IMG/VR virus record: IMGVR_UViG_3300049847_000125
Span: 1 to 23,691 of that record
Strand: one strand, 5' to 3'
Source of the DNA: a virus
Length of the DNA stretch: 23,691 nucleotides
Position 1 is the first letter of the stretch. Each line of letters opens with the position of its first letter. Both the position numbers and the translations under genes were made by a program. Below the pieces are notes generated by a model, which worked only from the letters and a program-made list of their open reading frames with translations, made no database searches and was not told the origin of the DNA. Below are positions 1 to 8,209 of the stretch, piece by piece.

Positions 1-310
1 CTTCCAGACTGCTCGCCTCGCGCTTATAAATACCTTCTCGCGCCTGATCTGTTTTCTGGGCAAGCTTATTTCCCGCATACGCACTACCGATCTGCGTAAC
101 TGCCCCGGCGATATTAGGGACATACACCCTACCGGCCATCGTACCGGCTTCAGGTTGATAGTTACGGAGCTTATCCGCTATATCACTCTGTCCCTGCAAT
201 CCCTGTAGTTCAGCCGGATCTCCGATACTAGCGAGGAGAGCCTGAATCTGCTCAGGAGTAAGCCCGCTAAGAGAGGCAATACTGTCTAAGCCGTCATCCT
301 GATTATCCAT
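1..310 (-). CDS. Virion/ejection-type protein, C-terminus outside window
   Basis: Reading frame open from an ATG at 310 to the window edge; about 103 residues are visible. The N-terminus is acidic (MDNQDDGLDSIASLSG), followed by short Leu/Gln-rich helical segments, a Gly/Ala stretch (about 63-82) and a charged end. A GGGGA ribosome site lies about 6 nt before the ATG, and the gene starts 3 nt after the stop of the upstream gene, so it is the next cistron of the leftward late operon. Its place after the tail hub and next to a protein of internal-virion type suggests a small structural or DNA-ejection protein. I do not recognise a domain; the role is inferred from position only. Confidence 0.6.
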   Translation of the reverse strand, partial: MDNQDDGLDSIASLSGLTPEQIQALLASIGDPAELQGLQGQSDIADKLRNYQPEAGTMAGRVYVPNIAGAVTQIGSAYAGNKLAQKTDQAREGIYKREASSLE

Positions 311-313
311 ATC

Positions 314-1222
314 TTATCCCCATGCCTTGATAGCCGCGCCACCAAGATTTCCGAACATACTTGCGAGATTACCCCACCCAGCGTTCTGCGCATTAGCCGC
401 ATCCAGCGCTGCACCGTACTGATTCTGCGCCGCCCCCATGTAGTTAGTAGCAGGGGCTTGCCCGGCCTGCGAGAAGGAAGGCATATTAGGCATTCCCACT
501 TGCTGCCCACTAAGTAGCCCGTTGATCTCGTTAAGAGAGAAGCCGCGCTTTTGCATCTCTTCTGCGATCTGCTGCTGGCGCTGTTGCGTGTTATAGCCGC
601 CGGCTCCAATGTCCATCCCCTGCATGCGACTGCCTTCCTGGCCGGCTAGCTGTGTAGCCTGCGCAGCAGCGGACTGACGGGCATCATTCTGCTCCTGCTC
701 CAGTTGCTTCATCTGCCGATCGTACGCCTCATCCCCTGGGGAGAGCCCCTGATTGCGAAGCTGTGTCTGCACAGCATCTGCCTTCTGAGCCATAAGCGGC
801 TCCATGCGGCTCGTAAACTGCTGCATCAGAGCATCACCGGCCTTGCCGGTGTAGTAGTTACCTCCCCCAACAGCACTTCCGCCGGGAGAAAACTTATTCC
901 AATCCATCGTGGGGCCGTACTCTTGGCTTACACGATTCAGCATGTTATTGCCGATCTCAGAGCGAGCGCGAGTAATGTTAAGCTGGCTATTTAGTGCGCT
1001 TTGCGCCTGCGGCGTGAGCTGATTATTCTGCGTCCAGTTAGTAACCTTCTGCCCAGTGGCAGGATCAACCGTGGCCGCTGTCTGCCACGTCTGACTGCCG
1101 AATGGAGTATAGATAGTCGGCCGATTCGCAAAGTTCTGAGTAGTCAGATTCTCTTTAGACGAAGCGGCTTGCTTTTCAGCAGCGCCTGTATAATCCGGCG
1201 GAGCGGGAGTGCTTTTACTCAT
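314..1222 (-). CDS. Putative internal virion (ejection) protein
   Basis: 302 residues. The N-terminus (MSKSTPAPPDYTGAAEKQAA, then a YTPFGSQTW segment near residue 40 and TNWTQNNQLTPQAQ near 60-75) matches a pattern I know from uncharacterised podovirus virion proteins encoded after the tail genes. The middle (about 130-225) is Gln/Met-rich and helical, and the end is Gly/Ala-rich (GGAAIKAWG). That composition is typical of short podoviral ejection proteins that leave the capsid with the DNA. The start overlaps the stop of the preceding gene by 4 nt, implying translational coupling. No enzyme motif is visible. Family membership is from recalled sequence pattern, not a search; function is inferred. 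Confidence 0.75.
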   Translation of the reverse strand: MSKSTPAPPDYTGAAEKQAASSKENLTTQNFANRPTIYTPFGSQTWQTAATVDPATGQKVTNWTQNNQLTPQAQSALNSQLNITRARSEIGNNMLNRVSQEYGPTMDWNKFSPGGSAVGGGNYYTGKAGDALMQQFTSRMEPLMAQKADAVQTQLRNQGLSPGDEAYDRQMKQLEQEQNDARQSAAAQATQLAGQEGSRMQGMDIGAGGYNTQQRQQQIAEEMQKRGFSLNEINGLLSGQQVGMPNMPSFSQAGQAPATNYMGAAQNQYGAALDAANAQNAGWGNLASMFGNLGGAAIKAWG

Positions 1223-1620
1223 GCCAGCGGTCCTTTAGAAGTTCTGGTTCGCAACATCCGCGCGGCGGTAGCCTGCGGCGTCCCTCCGCTTACTGATGGT
1301 GCGGTCGAAGTTGTCGGAGGGGGCGTATAGGACGGCGGCGCGCTAGACGGGGCGCCCACTACCGAAGGGGAGGGAGGAGCCGCCGGAGTAGCCGGAAATC
1401 CCCCTCCAGATTGTACCTGCATCGGAGGAATAACTCCTGCCTGCGTAGGAGAGCCTCCAATAGCCTGAGCTATGGGGCCAAAATTAGGAGGAGCGGATGC
1501 CGAATTCCCGCCACCAATGCCGGCTTTTTGAAGAGGCGGAGGGTTAGACGCGGAGTACATCCCAGGCGCCTGTGAAGGGCTGCCCGGCCCGGTAACTCCT
1601 AGTCCTTGTCCCATACTCAT
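1219..1620 (-). CDS. Low-complexity Pro/Gly/Ser/Ala-rich phage protein
   Basis: 133 residues, almost entirely Pro, Gly, Ser, Ala and Thr (for example a PPSYTPPPTTSTAPS run near residue 95-110), ending in a short basic tail (MLRTRTSKGPLA). It has no membrane segment or Cys, so it is probably disordered. It is coupled at its 3' end to the 302-residue virion protein (4-nt overlap). An AGGAG lies about 10 nt before the ATG at 1620; a second in-frame ATG follows two codons later and could also be used. Disordered, proline-rich small proteins occur as linkers or minor virion parts in podoviruses. The gene is real by position and frame, but its function is unknown. Confidence 0.65.
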   Translation of the reverse strand: MSMGQGLGVTGPGSPSQAPGMYSASNPPPLQKAGIGGGNSASAPPNFGPIAQAIGGSPTQAGVIPPMQVQSGGGFPATPAAPPSPSVVGAPSSAPPSYTPPPTTSTAPSVSGGTPQATAARMLRTRTSKGPLA

Positions 1621-1633
1621 AGTTCGCTCGCTC

Positions 1634-2044
1634 CTACAGCCACCGACAAGAGTCGGGGCGCATCTCGGTAATAATCATGTCTACGCCTACATCCCATCCA
1701 TCTCGAATCACAGCGATCTGCTTAAAGCCTATGTGCGCGTTGAATTTAAGAGCTTTCGGCAGATTAGACGGGGTAACACCTACAATCAACTTTTTCCCGG
1801 CTTGGACGAAGGCATAACGCAACGACTCTTTAATCAGCGCGTATCCCTTCAGGGCCAGAGGACTGTCTATCCAGACGTGTATCTGTACACTCGCCGGCGT
1901 CCAGTGGTCAAACCCCACCATCCCCAGTAAAACGCCATTAGGGCTGACAGCCTTAATCCCTCGAAAATGCTCACCTACACAATATCCGGTAGACTTCTCA
2001 AAGAGGCGCTTATCCTCTTCGGTAGCCGGCACGATACTAGGCAT
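1634..2044 (-). CDS. GNAT-like acetyltransferase
   Basis: 136 residues with the shape of a small GNAT domain. A beta-rich N-terminal half (GVLLGMVGFDHWTPASVQIHVW) is followed by a helix (ALIKESLRYAFVQAGKKLIVG) and the typical C-terminal segment, in which an Asn (VTPSNLPKALKFNAHIGFK) precedes a strand that would pack beside acetyl-CoA. The canonical Q/RxxGxG/A pyrophosphate loop is not clearly preserved: the corresponding region reads SPLALKGYALIKES. It may therefore be a divergent or non-catalytic member. GNAT-like genes are known passengers between tail genes in podoviruses. It starts 1 nt before the tail-hub stop and has no strong RBS, so translation is probably coupled. Substrate unknown. 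Confidence 0.75.
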   Translation of the reverse strand: MPSIVPATEEDKRLFEKSTGYCVGEHFRGIKAVSPNGVLLGMVGFDHWTPASVQIHVWIDSPLALKGYALIKESLRYAFVQAGKKLIVGVTPSNLPKALKFNAHIGFKQIAVIRDGWDVGVDMIITEMRPDSCRWL

Positions 2045-2045
2045 G

Positions 2046-3674
2046 TTACAGGAAGCCGCCTGTCGTAAACATCAAGTCTATTCTTAGAAGTAGTGTCTCG
2101 CCCGTGCTAGTGCCAAGTAGCACCGCTGCAACGGCTCTACCAAGCCCCGTTCCGCCAGTCACCGACTCGATGGTAGCTGCGTCAGCTCCCCACAGTGCCG
2201 TATCCCATATGGCGTTCGCCGCATCCCACAAGTAAGCATTCGTAGTGGCTGATATAGCAGTTCCGCTATAATCATCTGTGTTGTAGTCATATCGCGCGGC
2301 GATACTGTAACTCGGGACAGCCGAAGCCCGGAAGATCGGGCGCAAAAGCTGTACCTGATGATACAGCGCGCTCTCGCCCAGATCTGAAAACGCGGTAATG
2401 AGAGAGAAGGTAATGGCGTTACCGCCAGTTCCAGTAAGCGATACTTTATCGCTATGCCCTGTCATCTTGTAGACTACGCCGCCAGCAGAGCCTATATAGA
2501 ACGTACCGTTCCACTGATCTCCCGTAACGTACTCTAGGTCTTGAAAGACACACCACCCGCTAGTGTGTGTCGACATGGCATACTGCTTGTACGCTAGTCC
2601 TGTTTGCTTAGGAACAGAGACTATAAAGACGTTTTCGCTAGGGATATTTCTAAGTTCCCACCCCTGCGTGGTACGGGACACTCCCATCTCGGTTGTAATC
2701 AGCGGGGAGATGTTGCGCGAAGCGTAAATATCGTTTGTCTGTACTGGGGCGCCAGAGATCAACTTGGAGAGCGGGAGTACACCGAGCTGACTCAGCAGGA
2801 ACAACTCACCACCAAAGGCAGCCCCCTGTCTACGCCCCGCCGGAACGCTGCCTATGTAATACTGGCCTACCACGTCCCAAGTTGCGGCGGCGGAGGGGTC
2901 AGTTCCTTTGTAGACGATCACGTCTCCGCCAGAACTGAGCGCCACTAAGTGGTCGTCAACACCGATACCACCGTCCACCGTCCAGTTCCACAGCCCAACC
3001 AGCGTACCACCGTGCTTGAACTTGTTGCCGAAGTCGAAGCGTGTAGCAGCGCCGGAAATCGCACCAGCGGCTAGATACCAGGCTCGTGCAGAATTATTCT
3101 CTACAAACCACAGGCGCCCTTTGTGCTGTACCACGAACATCAGCGTAGCTGATCCGCCTGCCGGGCCGGTAATGCCGGCTCCAGTCGCTACCCACGGGCC
3201 GCCTGATGGGTATTGATACAGGCCGTTTACAGCATCAGCGTAGAATACGTAATGCGCGCCATTATCCAGCACGAAGTCGGTCCACACCCCAAAGCCCGCA
3301 TCGCCAGTAGTCGTGCCGAAGGCAATAGAAGTAGCCCATGCCCCGCTTCCGCCTGCCGTAATATCGTAGATTCCAGCCGTACCAGTAACAAACAGCTTAT
3401 TGGTGGCTACGGTCGCCCCCTCGAAAGGGATGATCGTACGAATATCTGAACTACCGACGTTGGTAGCAAACTGCTGCGTCCCAGAACGTACTCTAAGCCC
3501 CCTTCCTTCAGCAATTAGGTTGTTGGCTAATACCGAGAAGCTAGGCTCAAGAGACGCCAGCGGATCGACAGCGTTAATCCCGCCTACTGGGGCCGGGAAC
3601 GGAACGCCCTGTAGATTAGCCGGACGCTTCTGCCCGAGCATACTCCCCTTCTGTACGGCAAATCCAGTACCCAT
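2046..3674 (-). CDS. Tail hub / packaged-DNA stabilisation protein (P22 gp10-like)
   Basis: 542 residues, rich in short beta strands with repeated G-x-x-Y/V patterns and aromatic turns (GRLWFVENNSARAWYL, GDVIVYKGTDPSAAATW, FYIGSAGGVVYKMTG), as expected of a beta-propeller-like podoviral tail nozzle. The N-terminus (VPFPAPVGGINAVDPLASLEP, then NNLIAEGRGLRVRSG) is the pattern usual at the start of this family. Length is close to P22 gp10 (about 470) and related hubs. It lies directly after the head-tail adaptor, as in P22-type modules, where it plugs the portal after packaging and attaches spikes or fibres. There is no strong RBS, and the start lies 3 nt after the previous stop. The structural assignment is confident; exact orthology is not. 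Confidence 0.8.
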   Translation of the reverse strand: MGTGFAVQKGSMLGQKRPANLQGVPFPAPVGGINAVDPLASLEPSFSVLANNLIAEGRGLRVRSGTQQFATNVGSSDIRTIIPFEGATVATNKLFVTGTAGIYDITAGGSGAWATSIAFGTTTGDAGFGVWTDFVLDNGAHYVFYADAVNGLYQYPSGGPWVATGAGITGPAGGSATLMFVVQHKGRLWFVENNSARAWYLAAGAISGAATRFDFGNKFKHGGTLVGLWNWTVDGGIGVDDHLVALSSGGDVIVYKGTDPSAAATWDVVGQYYIGSVPAGRRQGAAFGGELFLLSQLGVLPLSKLISGAPVQTNDIYASRNISPLITTEMGVSRTTQGWELRNIPSENVFIVSVPKQTGLAYKQYAMSTHTSGWCVFQDLEYVTGDQWNGTFYIGSAGGVVYKMTGHSDKVSLTGTGGNAITFSLITAFSDLGESALYHQVQLLRPIFRASAVPSYSIAARYDYNTDDYSGTAISATTNAYLWDAANAIWDTALWGADAATIESVTGGTGLGRAVAAVLLGTSTGETLLLRIDLMFTTGGFL

Positions 3675-3677
3675 CAG

Positions 3678-4424
3678 TTAAAGTCCGAAGCCGCTAACAG
3701 GAAGATTCGTCCAAACATTGATATAGGGGAAGCCGGCTCGGCCAGAGAGGCTAAGAATCTCCGCAGGAGTGTTGATAGAAGTGAAAGTGGCGAACATCGC
3801 CTGAAACTGTTCCAGTGCAGCTCCGGCATCAAGTCCCTTCGCCTGCTTATAACGGGCGACCAGGAACTTAACCATCAGGATCGCATCGAATAATACGACA
3901 TCGGCTGCGTTAGCTACTTTATTGGCAGTTGTAGAGCCACCATTAACCAACACCCAGTTCTGTGACTGATAGGAAAAATTAATCGTCTGGTTCGCAGGGG
4001 CAGGTTTCGGAAGAATCTGTATCTTGCGATCAGCGATCTTAAACGACAGGTAGATCGTCGAAGCGGCTAGGTTAGTATTAACCAACGCCTGCCACGTCTG
4101 CTCACTCAACGGCCCTGCCAGCGGCAGGCCCAGCCCGCCAGATGTAGGCGTCCAGCCAGTCTGGTTAATCATGTAACCGAAGTCAGTCGGAAGGGTAAAG
4201 AGCCCATCAGACGGGGGGACAGCCCCAGTGGAGAACGAATAGCTCTTGCTAAGCTGCTGCCACTCATAAAGACCACTGGCAAGCTCCCTTCCGGCATTGG
4301 TCAGGAGCGTGCGCAGTTGGATCATCTCTGGCGCAGTCGAGCTGAACGGGTCACTAGCCGTGGCTAAGCCACACTCGACGGCTGTCGAGTTGATAATGTC
4401 CGCTGCTGTATCGTATTGCGCCAT
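3678..4424 (-). CDS. Head-tail adaptor / head completion protein (P22 gp4-like)
   Basis: 248 residues. The helical N-terminal part (ADIINSTAVECGLA, then LRTLLTNAGRELASGLYEWQQL) is followed by LPTDFGYMINQTGW, GPLSEQTWQALV and a beta segment IQILPKPAPANQTINFSYQS. This order is characteristic of the podoviral adaptor that docks on the portal and extends the channel. The C-terminal helix LLDAILMVKFLVARY-like region (about 180-200) fits as well. It lies between a coiled-coil virion protein and the tail hub. An AGGA lies 6 nt before the ATG, supporting the start. Family placement is by recognised sequence pattern and gene order. Confidence 0.8.
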   Translation of the reverse strand: MAQYDTAADIINSTAVECGLATASDPFSSTAPEMIQLRTLLTNAGRELASGLYEWQQLSKSYSFSTGAVPPSDGLFTLPTDFGYMINQTGWTPTSGGLGLPLAGPLSEQTWQALVNTNLAASTIYLSFKIADRKIQILPKPAPANQTINFSYQSQNWVLVNGGSTTANKVANAADVVLFDAILMVKFLVARYKQAKGLDAGAALEQFQAMFATFTSINTPAEILSLSGRAGFPYINVWTNLPVSGFGL

Positions 4425-4433
4425 TGATCTTCC

Positions 4434-5012
4434 TTACTTGGCCGCCTTGGCGGTCGTCCCCAAAGATTCCATTCTCTCGGCAAGCTTCTTGAGTTGATCC
4501 TGGAGAGCCTCGATCTTGTTATCGCGCTCTTCCAGTTCTTTCTGCAACTTAAGCGTAGGAGCTGCGTCCTTAGCAGAAGCCAGATACTGCTGCGCGTTCT
4601 GCTTAAGGGCATGAACTCCCATCATGCTACTGGCGAAGTTATCAGCGACGTTGGCAAGCTGCTCGACCGTGCGGATATTGAAGTAGTCCAGTTCGCGCCG
4701 CTGCGATTCCGTTACCAGAGGCCACGCACTAAGCGGCGTCCCTACCAGTGCCTCGCCCTGACGATTCTTGAATGCCTGATACTGGAGCGGAAAGCGCTGC
4801 TTATCAGAGGCCATCACAGGCCGATTAATCGTCAGAGTCTTATCGCCCGGAATCAGGATCGTAACAAACTCAACGTCCCGATATACTTCTCTGCCTTCCT
4901 CTTCCGTTCTGCGCGAATCAATGCGCGGCTGGAGGGAGAAGCGAACTACTAGGCGGCGATCAGCCTCACTAGTGTCCACATTAGGCATCTCATAATCATC
5001 GTTCATAGCCAT
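4434..5012 (-). CDS. Conserved phage virion-associated protein with C-terminal coiled coil
   Basis: 192 residues. The N-terminal half is polar and mixed alpha/beta (MPNVDTSEADRRLVVRFSLQ; VEFVTILIPGDKTLTINRPV). Residues about 140-185 form a clear heptad-pattern coiled coil (LKLQKELEERDNKIEALQD, then QLKKLAERMESLG). Start at 5012 is favoured because GAGGA is 7 nt upstream; an in-frame ATG two codons later is the alternative. Its leader carries a hairpin and a TAATAACACTT motif shared with the gene at 16086-16376, so expression may be separately tuned. Proteins of this type occur upstream of the adaptor in several podoviruses; I do not know a function. Confidence 0.7.
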   Translation of the reverse strand: MAMNDDYEMPNVDTSEADRRLVVRFSLQPRIDSRRTEEEGREVYRDVEFVTILIPGDKTLTINRPVMASDKQRFPLQYQAFKNRQGEALVGTPLSAWPLVTESQRRELDYFNIRTVEQLANVADNFASSMMGVHALKQNAQQYLASAKDAAPTLKLQKELEERDNKIEALQDQLKKLAERMESLGTTAKAAK

Positions 5013-5061
5013 GATAGTATCCTCAACTAAGTGTTATTAGGACTAGATAACCGGCTAGTCC
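5013..5061 (-). promoter_or_regulatory. Structured leader: 7-bp hairpin, TAATAACACTT motif and RBS
   Basis: Read on the minus strand, GGACTAG (5055-5061) pairs with CTAGTCC (5040-5046) around an 8-nt loop. Then come TAATAACACTT (5029-5039) and TTGAGGATACTAT directly before the start codon. The same order recurs before the gene starting at 16376, with only about three differences from TAATAACACTT to GGATACTAT. There is no T-run after the stem, so it is not an ordinary intrinsic terminator. A translational leader or an RNA processing site is more likely. Confidence 0.6.
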
Positions 5062-5068
5062 ATCCGGA

Positions 5069-5467
5069 TTAAACGTCAACATAGTAGAAAGCGTTAAGGC
5101 GCCAGATCACACCAGTAGACACGGGAGCTACAATCGTAGCGGCCGTATTTGCAGCCGATCCTTTAAGGGGAACGCCGAAAGATATTTGAATGCGGTCAAT
5201 CAGAGCGCCTACGGCCGAAATAGGCTGGGCTAGGCTGAAAGTAGGTGTTCCAGTAATGCCCGTGGTCGTAACCAATATCGGCGCAGCCGATCCAGCCGCA
5301 ATTGCTGTGGAACAGAGTTCGGTAATTTCAAGATGCGTGATATAATTAAACAGTCCTGCGCCCGCCGCAGGAATCGTAAGAGTCACACCCGTGCTTACGG
5401 CAGCGGTCGCCGAAACTGCGTTTGTCGCTGGTACTGGATATGCGATTACTGCTTGACCTGCTGCCAT
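5069..5467 (-). CDS. Small Ala/Thr-rich putative virion protein
   Basis: 132 residues from the ATG at 5467, chosen because GGAG stands 6 nt upstream; the longer frame upstream would run into the neighbouring gene. The composition (VSATAAVSTGVTLTIPAAGAG; STGVIWRLNAFYYVDV at the end) predicts an all-beta surface protein with few charges. It follows the 493-residue protein with a 2-nt gap, in a run of similar beta-rich small proteins, which points to capsid decoration or fibre-like parts. The family is not recognised. The hairpin at 5040-5061 follows this gene. Confidence 0.65.
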   Translation of the reverse strand: MAAGQAVIAYPVPATNAVSATAAVSTGVTLTIPAAGAGLFNYITHLEITELCSTAIAAGSAAPILVTTTGITGTPTFSLAQPISAVGALIDRIQISFGVPLKGSAANTAATIVAPVSTGVIWRLNAFYYVDV

Positions 5468-5469
5468 GA

Positions 5470-6951
5470 TTACTCCATGTACCCATCGTAAGTGACCAAG
5501 AACGTGATTACGCCGGCAGTAGAAACTGTGCCAACATTCTTCGCGCAAATGGCAATAAATGAACCGGCCTCAACAAAGATCGGCGTATCGAATTTAATAT
5601 AAATGCCGCCGTGCGGCGTCGCAATTGAACCAATCGCAGCATTTACTTGATATGCTTCGCAGCCCAAGGGGATGCGGCGCGGGGCCTTCGTAGTGCCAGA
5701 AGTAAAGCTGGTCTGTTCGGCAGTAGCCATGGACACAGCAGTATGCCCAAAGGCCAGTGAATAGAAGTAGATGATCGGGCCGGCATTGGCCAACGTAGTC
5801 GTGACAGCAGACTGAATACGAACGCCAGTTACAATCAGGTTACGGGGAGTTTGTGTGTTGCTGCCGCTTGGCACCTGGAACGACTGCATGATGCCGTCGG
5901 TATTTGCAGCCAATGTGGGCAAGGCGGCAAACTGGCCACCCAGTCCCGTGCCTAGGGCAGCCGTCGTGTTGGTCATCGCAGCGCCGGCACCCGGCGCTAA
6001 GGAGTTCGTGTACAGCGCGGCGGTTCCCATCGTCCCGCCGTTCTGCCCCTGATAGAGCGAGCGCCCAACTCCGGCTAACTGCGTCGCCCACGTACGCACG
6101 GGATCAGAGCCTAGCTGCGTAATGATAATATTCGTGATCTTAAGCTGCGTGGCGGCGGCAGGAGCCGAGCCTCCGTTAACTACGCGGGCCGTCCATGACT
6201 GTGTGCCGCGCTGGCAGGGCTGGCCTTGGCCGGGAGCATCCGTGGTGAGAACAATCTTACCAGCCAGCACGCCGTCAATGTAGAACATCACTGAATCAGT
6301 GAGTGCTACAATCAAGTAATCGTGGACTACGTTCGCTGACGGAACCGTCATCGCAGCCGTCTGCGTTTCAACGCCCGCGTATGAGATTACTCCACGAAGT
6401 TCTGCACTCGCGTTGTAGCGGAAGAAAATTCCATCGGACGGCGCTGCAGCGCCAGGAATTGCTACTGAAATCAGCCCTAGTTCAATCGTGCAGTTGGTCT
6501 GAGGGGCAGTCGTTAGAAGCGCAGATGTGTTGCAGCGCGTCTCTGTCTTACCAAATATCGGAAAACTCTTCCACGTCGTATAACCACAGTTCGTGTTAAT
6601 CGTGGTGATGGAAGAGTTGTTGAGAATCAGGAAGCCGCCGGCCTGTGCGCCGGTCATTGTCGTAGCACCGAAGAAATAGTTTGCCGTGTTCTGCGCTGTG
6701 GCGTTAAACGCATCATCCCACAGCAGAGCGGGCTGAGCGGAGGCTAGATAGTTCCCTTCGGTACCATAGATGCGGCGGATACGCCCGCCCGTAACTTGCG
6801 TACCATCATCGTTCTTTCCAGCAAGCGCGGCAAAGCCGACACCGGAAGTGGAGTCAGCGATTGGAGTACGAGGCAGCGTAACGTTAAGGTTAAAGCCCGT
6901 ATCTACGTTGGCTTTGCCCGAGACGCTTGCGCCGTTATCAATTACTGCCAT
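5470..6951 (-). CDS. Large beta-rich virion protein with lectin-like middle domain
   Basis: 493 residues. The N-terminal part (NVTLPRTPIADSTSGVGFAAL, about 20-45) is conserved-looking and may anchor to the virion. Residues about 80-290 resemble a concanavalin/laminin-G jelly-roll (DGIFFRYNASAELRG, then VHDYLIVALTDSVMFYIDG, followed by KITNIIITQLGSDP). The C-terminal part (about 330-493) is a second beta region ending in IYIKFDTPIFVEAGSFIAICAKN. No enzyme motif is seen. It sits among small beta-rich structural genes, so a capsid-surface or fibre role that may bind sugars is plausible. There is no clear Shine-Dalgarno; the ATG lies 3 nt from the previous stop and is probably coupled. Function inferred. 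Confidence 0.65.
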   Translation of the reverse strand: MAVIDNGASVSGKANVDTGFNLNVTLPRTPIADSTSGVGFAALAGKNDDGTQVTGGRIRRIYGTEGNYLASAQPALLWDDAFNATAQNTANYFFGATTMTGAQAGGFLILNNSSITTINTNCGYTTWKSFPIFGKTETRCNTSALLTTAPQTNCTIELGLISVAIPGAAAPSDGIFFRYNASAELRGVISYAGVETQTAAMTVPSANVVHDYLIVALTDSVMFYIDGVLAGKIVLTTDAPGQGQPCQRGTQSWTARVVNGGSAPAAATQLKITNIIITQLGSDPVRTWATQLAGVGRSLYQGQNGGTMGTAALYTNSLAPGAGAAMTNTTAALGTGLGGQFAALPTLAANTDGIMQSFQVPSGSNTQTPRNLIVTGVRIQSAVTTTLANAGPIIYFYSLAFGHTAVSMATAEQTSFTSGTTKAPRRIPLGCEAYQVNAAIGSIATPHGGIYIKFDTPIFVEAGSFIAICAKNVGTVSTAGVITFLVTYDGYME

Positions 6952-6954
6952 AGT

Positions 6955-7560
6955 CTATGCTGCCAGTGAATAATGAAGTTTGCGCTTTCCAACCACGGGG
7001 CCAGGAACAGCGCGACATTGGGCGGTGAAGGAGCCAGCGGCAGGAAGCGCGGTGACTACAATAGAATCCCAGAGGGAGTCACCTGTAGCTCTACCAGTAG
7101 CTGCCTTCCCTGATTCTTGCACAATTACCTTATAGGTAGAATTAACGACGGAGGCATCTGTGATTACGAAACTGGCGTCCCATGTGGGCGTTGTTCCGAA
7201 ATCCACCTCGACTTCCGTTATCGCAAAGGTGCCAGCTCCGCCGGCCGGGATGTTGACTGTAACGGTGTTTACGGCACGAGACGCAGTTACGCCCCCGCCA
7301 GTAAAGTTCACCGTATCTACAGTCCCAGAGGCCCCTAGATTAATCCCCTCGTCCTGGAACTGAAGGGCGGCCTGACTACCCCCGCCCGTGGCATTAATCG
7401 TTATCGTACCACCGGGGCCGCTATCAACCAGCGATATATTCGTGCCAGCAGTAAGAACACGCTCGTTGGTGAGTGTCGCGTCAGTAGACAGCGTTACATA
7501 CGTAGCATCTACAGGCGCGCTAGCGCTAACCGGAAGGGGCGTAATCCCACGAAGAGCCAT
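6955..7560 (-). CDS. Beta-rich virion protein with tail-fibre-type repeat motif
   Basis: 201 residues. The segment VTLSTDATLTNERVLTAGTN, continuing ISLVDSGPGGTITI (about 22-57), is a motif widely seen at the start of phage fibre and decoration proteins. A weaker related beta stretch follows (VDTVNFTGGGVTASRAVNTVTVNI-type sequence, about 80-105). The C-terminal half (about 110-201) reads as a compact beta domain (TEVEVDFGTTPTWDASFVIT; KVIVQESGKAATGRATGDS). The ATG overlaps the upstream stop as TAATG, and GGAGG stands about 6 nt before it, so the start is secure. A structural role is likely; the exact part of the virion is unknown. Confidence 0.65.
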   Translation of the reverse strand: MALRGITPLPVSASAPVDATYVTLSTDATLTNERVLTAGTNISLVDSGPGGTITINATGGGSQAALQFQDEGINLGASGTVDTVNFTGGGVTASRAVNTVTVNIPAGGAGTFAITEVEVDFGTTPTWDASFVITDASVVNSTYKVIVQESGKAATGRATGDSLWDSIVVTALPAAGSFTAQCRAVPGPVVGKRKLHYSLAA

Positions 7561-7862
7561 TACTCGCCTCCACCTCTAACGCAGTACAGATTCCCGGTAC
7601 CGCTCGATAAAACTGCCGTGACGTGAGTAATTTCACGAGGAACAGAGAACAGTTCTGTGACTTTAGGAGCTATGAAATTATCAGCAGACGTGGCCGTCTG
7701 CCCCCCACCGACGCTGAACTTGAAGTAAGCCACGTTCGTTGCATCATTGTACAAGCGAACTACCGTAGTGGCGTGTCCCGACCCTGTTAGTGGCGCTTCA
7801 GCGCTCACTACTGACATCGCCAGAACTAGCGTATTGCCTAATGGAGAGAACTGTGCGCCCAT
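7560..7862 (-). CDS. Small putative virion protein, 100 aa
   Basis: 100 residues, predicted mostly beta (VVRLYNDATNVAYFKFSVGG; PREITHVTAVLSSGTGNLYC), ending in a flexible RGGGE tail. The pattern of a short sandwich with ATTVVRLYN-type strands is common among small phage head proteins whose role is unknown. It is coupled to the next gene by a one-base TAATG overlap and begins one base after the stop of the previous gene. There is no good RBS of its own. Functional name not possible. Confidence 0.6.
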   Translation of the reverse strand: MGAQFSPLGNTLVLAMSVVSAEAPLTGSGHATTVVRLYNDATNVAYFKFSVGGGQTATSADNFIAPKVTELFSVPREITHVTAVLSSGTGNLYCVRGGGE

Positions 7863-7863
7863 G

Positions 7864-8202
7864 CTAGATACAAGCTAACGCGCCGTTAGCATCCTGTGGG
7901 TTTCCATTACCGTACTGCGTAGCAGCACCTACCACATATACAAGTGCGCCGGCCGTAGAGCGTCTCGCCCCGGCCTGATACTCGTCACTACCAGCAGTCA
8001 CCGTCGTACCATACAGCGCGCCTGTGGAGTTTTGCGCAAAACCATTAATACTATTCGATCCCGCTACAGCATTAGTATCTATAGCAAGACTTCCATTGTT
8101 CATGTACCCAATCCCTTCATTCAAGAAATCAGGTGCCTGACCGGGGGACGCGGTGATACTCACCCGCCCACCGGAAATAGTCAAACTCGGAGAAATAGCC
8201 AT
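7864..8202 (-). CDS. Small Gly/Ala/Asn-rich putative virion protein, 112 aa
   Basis: 112 residues, low in charge, with many Gly, Ala, Ser and Asn. It contains a FLNEGIGYMNNGSLAIDT segment and an SDEYQAGARRSTAGALVYV segment, typical of small conserved phage proteins that lie just behind the capsid genes. It has no signal peptide or membrane helix. The ATG at 8202 has only a weak upstream GGG, and the preceding stop is 7 nt away, so reinitiation from the upstream gene is likely. A minor capsid role is inferred from position. Confidence 0.6.
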   Translation of the reverse strand: MAISPSLTISGGRVSITASPGQAPDFLNEGIGYMNNGSLAIDTNAVAGSNSINGFAQNSTGALYGTTVTAGSDEYQAGARRSTAGALVYVVGAATQYGNGNPQDANGALACI

Positions 8203-8209
8203 AAGGCTA

